DNA from: Pseudomonadota bacterium
Lineage (GTDB): Bacteria; Myxococcota; Bradymonadia; UBA4248
NCBI GenBank assembly: GCA_017629415.1
Contig: JAGBXG010000097.1
Coordinates: forward strand, 1-7,845
Direction: 5' to 3'
Length of the DNA stretch: 7,845 nucleotides
Below are positions 6,387 through 7,845 of the stretch, piece after piece (the stretch's first letter is position 1; each line of letters opens with the position of its first letter). The notes under the pieces are model-generated. The model worked only from the letters and a program-made list of their open reading frames with translations, had not been told where the DNA came from and searched no databases. The translations under genes and the position numbers were made by a program.

Positions 6387-7367
6387 CTACCCTTCCTCAT
6401 CCTCATCCACAAAGGCGATCATACCGCCATCGTCGACAAAATCATCCTCAAGGTCTTCTGAAACCTCGTTTTCAGCATCGATTTCAGCGTTTTCATCCTG
6501 AGGTTTGGGAATGGCATCGCCCATTTGATCGATTTCAACGGATTCATCGCGCCACTGACTGCCCCACTCTTCCACGGGGATATCTTCAACGGAAGATTCA
6601 AAATCGCGTTCATCCAATTCTTCATCATTTTCGGTCTGAACGCCGCCATTCTGAATCCGCATAACTTCATCAAACAGGCGCGATGCGGCCAGTTCCTGAA
6701 CGAGTACGTTATAACGGCGCGTCGGCTGCCAGGCTTCTTTGCCGGCATAGCGTGTTTCGGTAAAGCAGCCGTATTCCTTCAGGCGCTCGAGGTTATATTT
6801 AATGATGCGCAGGGTTGAACCTCGTGATTCACGGCCATCTTTGGTTTCCCGAGAGGCCAAAGTGTTGTCATAAACACGCCAGGCATCGTAAAGCCCTGTC
6901 CGAACATCGTCCATATCGGGATCGACTTCGGCAAATTCTTCCTTCAGGCGTGCGCAAATGGCTCGCAAGGTGTCATCGATTTCATCCACGGTCACCGGCG
7001 GACGCGGACGGTTAATATCATCCTCAAGATCGCGGGCTCGCGGGAAAACCGTCGCAGCAATCGTAATCTCGACAAGGCCGTCCAAAAGACGCTGATCCGC
7101 AGACGAATTGTTCGATCTAAACTCAGAAGCCTTCATCCAGAAAACGCTGCCCTCGCGAGGACTGAGCACGATGCCATGTTCACTGACATTGAGGACATAA
7201 AGCCCAAGCCCGTCACTCATTTCCGCCACGACATCGCGAAATTCACTGCGATTCAAATACTCGCGGATGAGTTCGCGGTATTCCGTATTCTGAACAGGCC
7301 GCATACGCGGCTGCAATCCCCATTGAATCAAGGTTGCGGCTCTGAAAACATCGGTAAGTTCTAACAT
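6387..7367 (-). CDS. Probable MukE/MksE/JetB-like accessory subunit (winged-helix 'kite' protein) with acidic tail
   Basis: The product is 326 residues. Residues about 28-80 (YRELIREYLNRSEF, GLGLYVLN, GIVLSPREGSVF) follow the pattern of condensin kite proteins: a short helical domain, then a 'late-phase glycine and LSP' strand pair. A second winged-helix candidate lies at about 183-235 (STLRIIKYNLERLKEYGCF, then RRYNVLVQEL). Kite proteins dimerise, bind the kleisin and DNA, and regulate the SMC ATPase. The tail from about 242 on has 35 Asp/Glu in roughly 85 residues and is probably disordered. MukE-type proteins are usually shorter (about 200-235 residues), so the excess is this tail. The gene lies directly upstream of the SMC-like gene on the same strand, the order of mukE-mukB or jetB-jetC. 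No clear Shine-Dalgarno precedes ATG 7367 (the upstream bases are A-rich, then ACCC), so expression may depend on the upstream gene. The family call rests on pattern and context, not an alignment. Confidence 0.6.
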   Translation of the reverse strand: MLELTDVFRAATLIQWGLQPRMRPVQNTEYRELIREYLNRSEFRDVVAEMSDGLGLYVLNVSEHGIVLSPREGSVFWMKASEFRSNNSSADQRLLDGLVEITIAATVFPRARDLEDDINRPRPPVTVDEIDDTLRAICARLKEEFAEVDPDMDDVRTGLYDAWRVYDNTLASRETKDGRESRGSTLRIIKYNLERLKEYGCFTETRYAGKEAWQPTRRYNVLVQELAASRLFDEVMRIQNGGVQTENDEELDERDFESSVEDIPVEEWGSQWRDESVEIDQMGDAIPKPQDENAEIDAENEVSEDLEDDFVDDGGMIAFVDEDEEG

Positions 7368-7388
7368 GGGTTATTTTTTTCAAAAGCA

Positions 7389-7410
7389 ATGCGCCGCAAA
7401 TCCGGCGCAT
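7389..7410 (-). terminator. Hairpin between the first and second genes; possible weak terminator or attenuator
   Basis: ATGCGCCG (7389-7396) pairs exactly with CGGCGCAT (7403-7410) around a six-base loop. On the minus strand it is followed by TTGCTTTTG, an interrupted T-tract. It could partly terminate transcription ahead of the 326-residue gene. The ten-base A/T stretch that follows reaches almost to that gene's start codon. Confidence 0.45.
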
Positions 7411-7467
7411 GTGGGTAGTAAATGTTCAAGATGGCCTAAAACGTCAGTGTCTCACAAAAGCGATGCA

Positions 7468-7845
7468 CTAGGCATAAGGCCGAATCCAGACCTCATCGCC
7501 GTAGTATTCGGGATCGGAGAGCAAGGTATTTGCCTTTTCCACCAGAACGATAGGTTTCTCGGCGCTTTCGACATCAAAGTGCTGCATGACCAGGAGGACG
7601 ATGACTTCGCATTGCGTACGTGTAAAGCGCTGAACACGGGCATACGCGAGCAACTCGCTGAGGGTCGTGGGCTGAACTATGCTTCGGAGCAAGTGTTCGG
7701 CAATTTGTCGGTCTTCTTCGCTATAGCGCGAGATATCGCCGGCAAAGTGGTTGGCTTCGATGGGTTCAATATCGATCCAATCGCGTCGCAATTGCCGCTT
7801 AGGCCGGAGCAAACCATCGAAGAGGAAGCACAGCGAGAGCTGTGT
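7468..7845 (-). CDS. C-terminal part of a condensin-like subunit (position of the MukF/MksF/JetA kleisin); 5' end outside window
   Basis: The reading frame is open from the window edge to the TAG at 7468-7470, giving 125 C-terminal residues. The visible part has a basic stretch (RPKRQLRRD, 14-22) and then a winged-helix-like pattern at about 43-105: helix EEDRQIAEHLLRSI, helix TLSELLAYAR, recognition-type helix TRTQCEVIVLLVMQHF, then a beta hairpin around KPIVLVEKANTLL. Kleisins of MukF/JetA type end in a winged helix that binds the SMC head. Gene order (this gene, kite-like gene, SMC-like gene) and common strand support that role. It is separated from the next gene by 100 bases with a hairpin. 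A translation start cannot be placed: a TTG at 7810-7812 is internal, since the frame continues upstream. A plain DNA-binding winged-helix protein is the alternative. Confidence 0.5.
   Translation of the reverse strand, partial: TQLSLCFLFDGLLRPKRQLRRDWIDIEPIEANHFAGDISRYSEEDRQIAEHLLRSIVQPTTLSELLAYARVQRFTRTQCEVIVLLVMQHFDVESAEKPIVLVEKANTLLSDPEYYGDEVWIRPYA

Noticed and set aside
7468..7812. Treating TTG 7812 as the start of a complete 114-residue protein
   Set aside because: The frame stays open to the window edge with no stop. The TTG is an internal Leu, and the protein is a truncated C-terminus.

Overview
The window holds two convergent gene sets separated by repeat-rich intergenic DNA. No ribosomal, tRNA or core metabolic gene is present to fix the taxon. 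The dispersed palindromic repeats and good Shine-Dalgarno sites say only that this is a bacterium. The left gene is AT-rich (about 40% GC on sampled lines). The right-hand genes are near 50% or higher, so the two sets probably have different histories.

Left, plus strand (about 135-1160): a PD-(D/E)XK nuclease of the Rpn (recombination-promoting nuclease / putative transposase) family. It appears to carry a second, in-frame gene for its own C-terminal domain. An internal AAAAGGAG site lies six bases before an ATG at 927, and a 77-residue product with an 8-residue repeat (three copies of a 24-bp unit) would result. This matches the published arrangement in which Rpn_L is a nuclease toxin used against phage and the internally started Rpn_S is its antitoxin.

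Middle (1161-1591): no protein gene. It holds a long hairpin, a 74-bp palindromic dispersed repeat, smaller hairpins, and a strong intrinsic terminator for the minus-strand gene.

Right, minus strand (7845 down to 1592): three genes in the order typical of condensin-like loci (mukFEB / mksFEB / jetABC). Transcription runs from a truncated gene at the window edge (125 C-terminal residues with a winged-helix look, kleisin-like by position), through a 326-residue protein resembling the MukE/MksE/JetB accessory subunit, to a 1483-residue SMC/MukB-like ATPase. The ATPase has a Walker A, a long coiled coil, a central hinge, a second coiled coil, an FSGGEQ signature and a Walker B that reads Asp-Asn instead of Asp-Glu. 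A 343-bp repeat-filled gap separates the last two genes.

The likely biology is a condensin-type DNA-loop-extruding complex, possibly a plasmid- or phage-restricting Wadjet relative, next to a self-contained Rpn toxin-antitoxin. No JetD-type nuclease gene is seen downstream of the SMC gene. Whether one lies upstream, outside the window, decides if this is Wadjet-like, MksBEF-like or something new.
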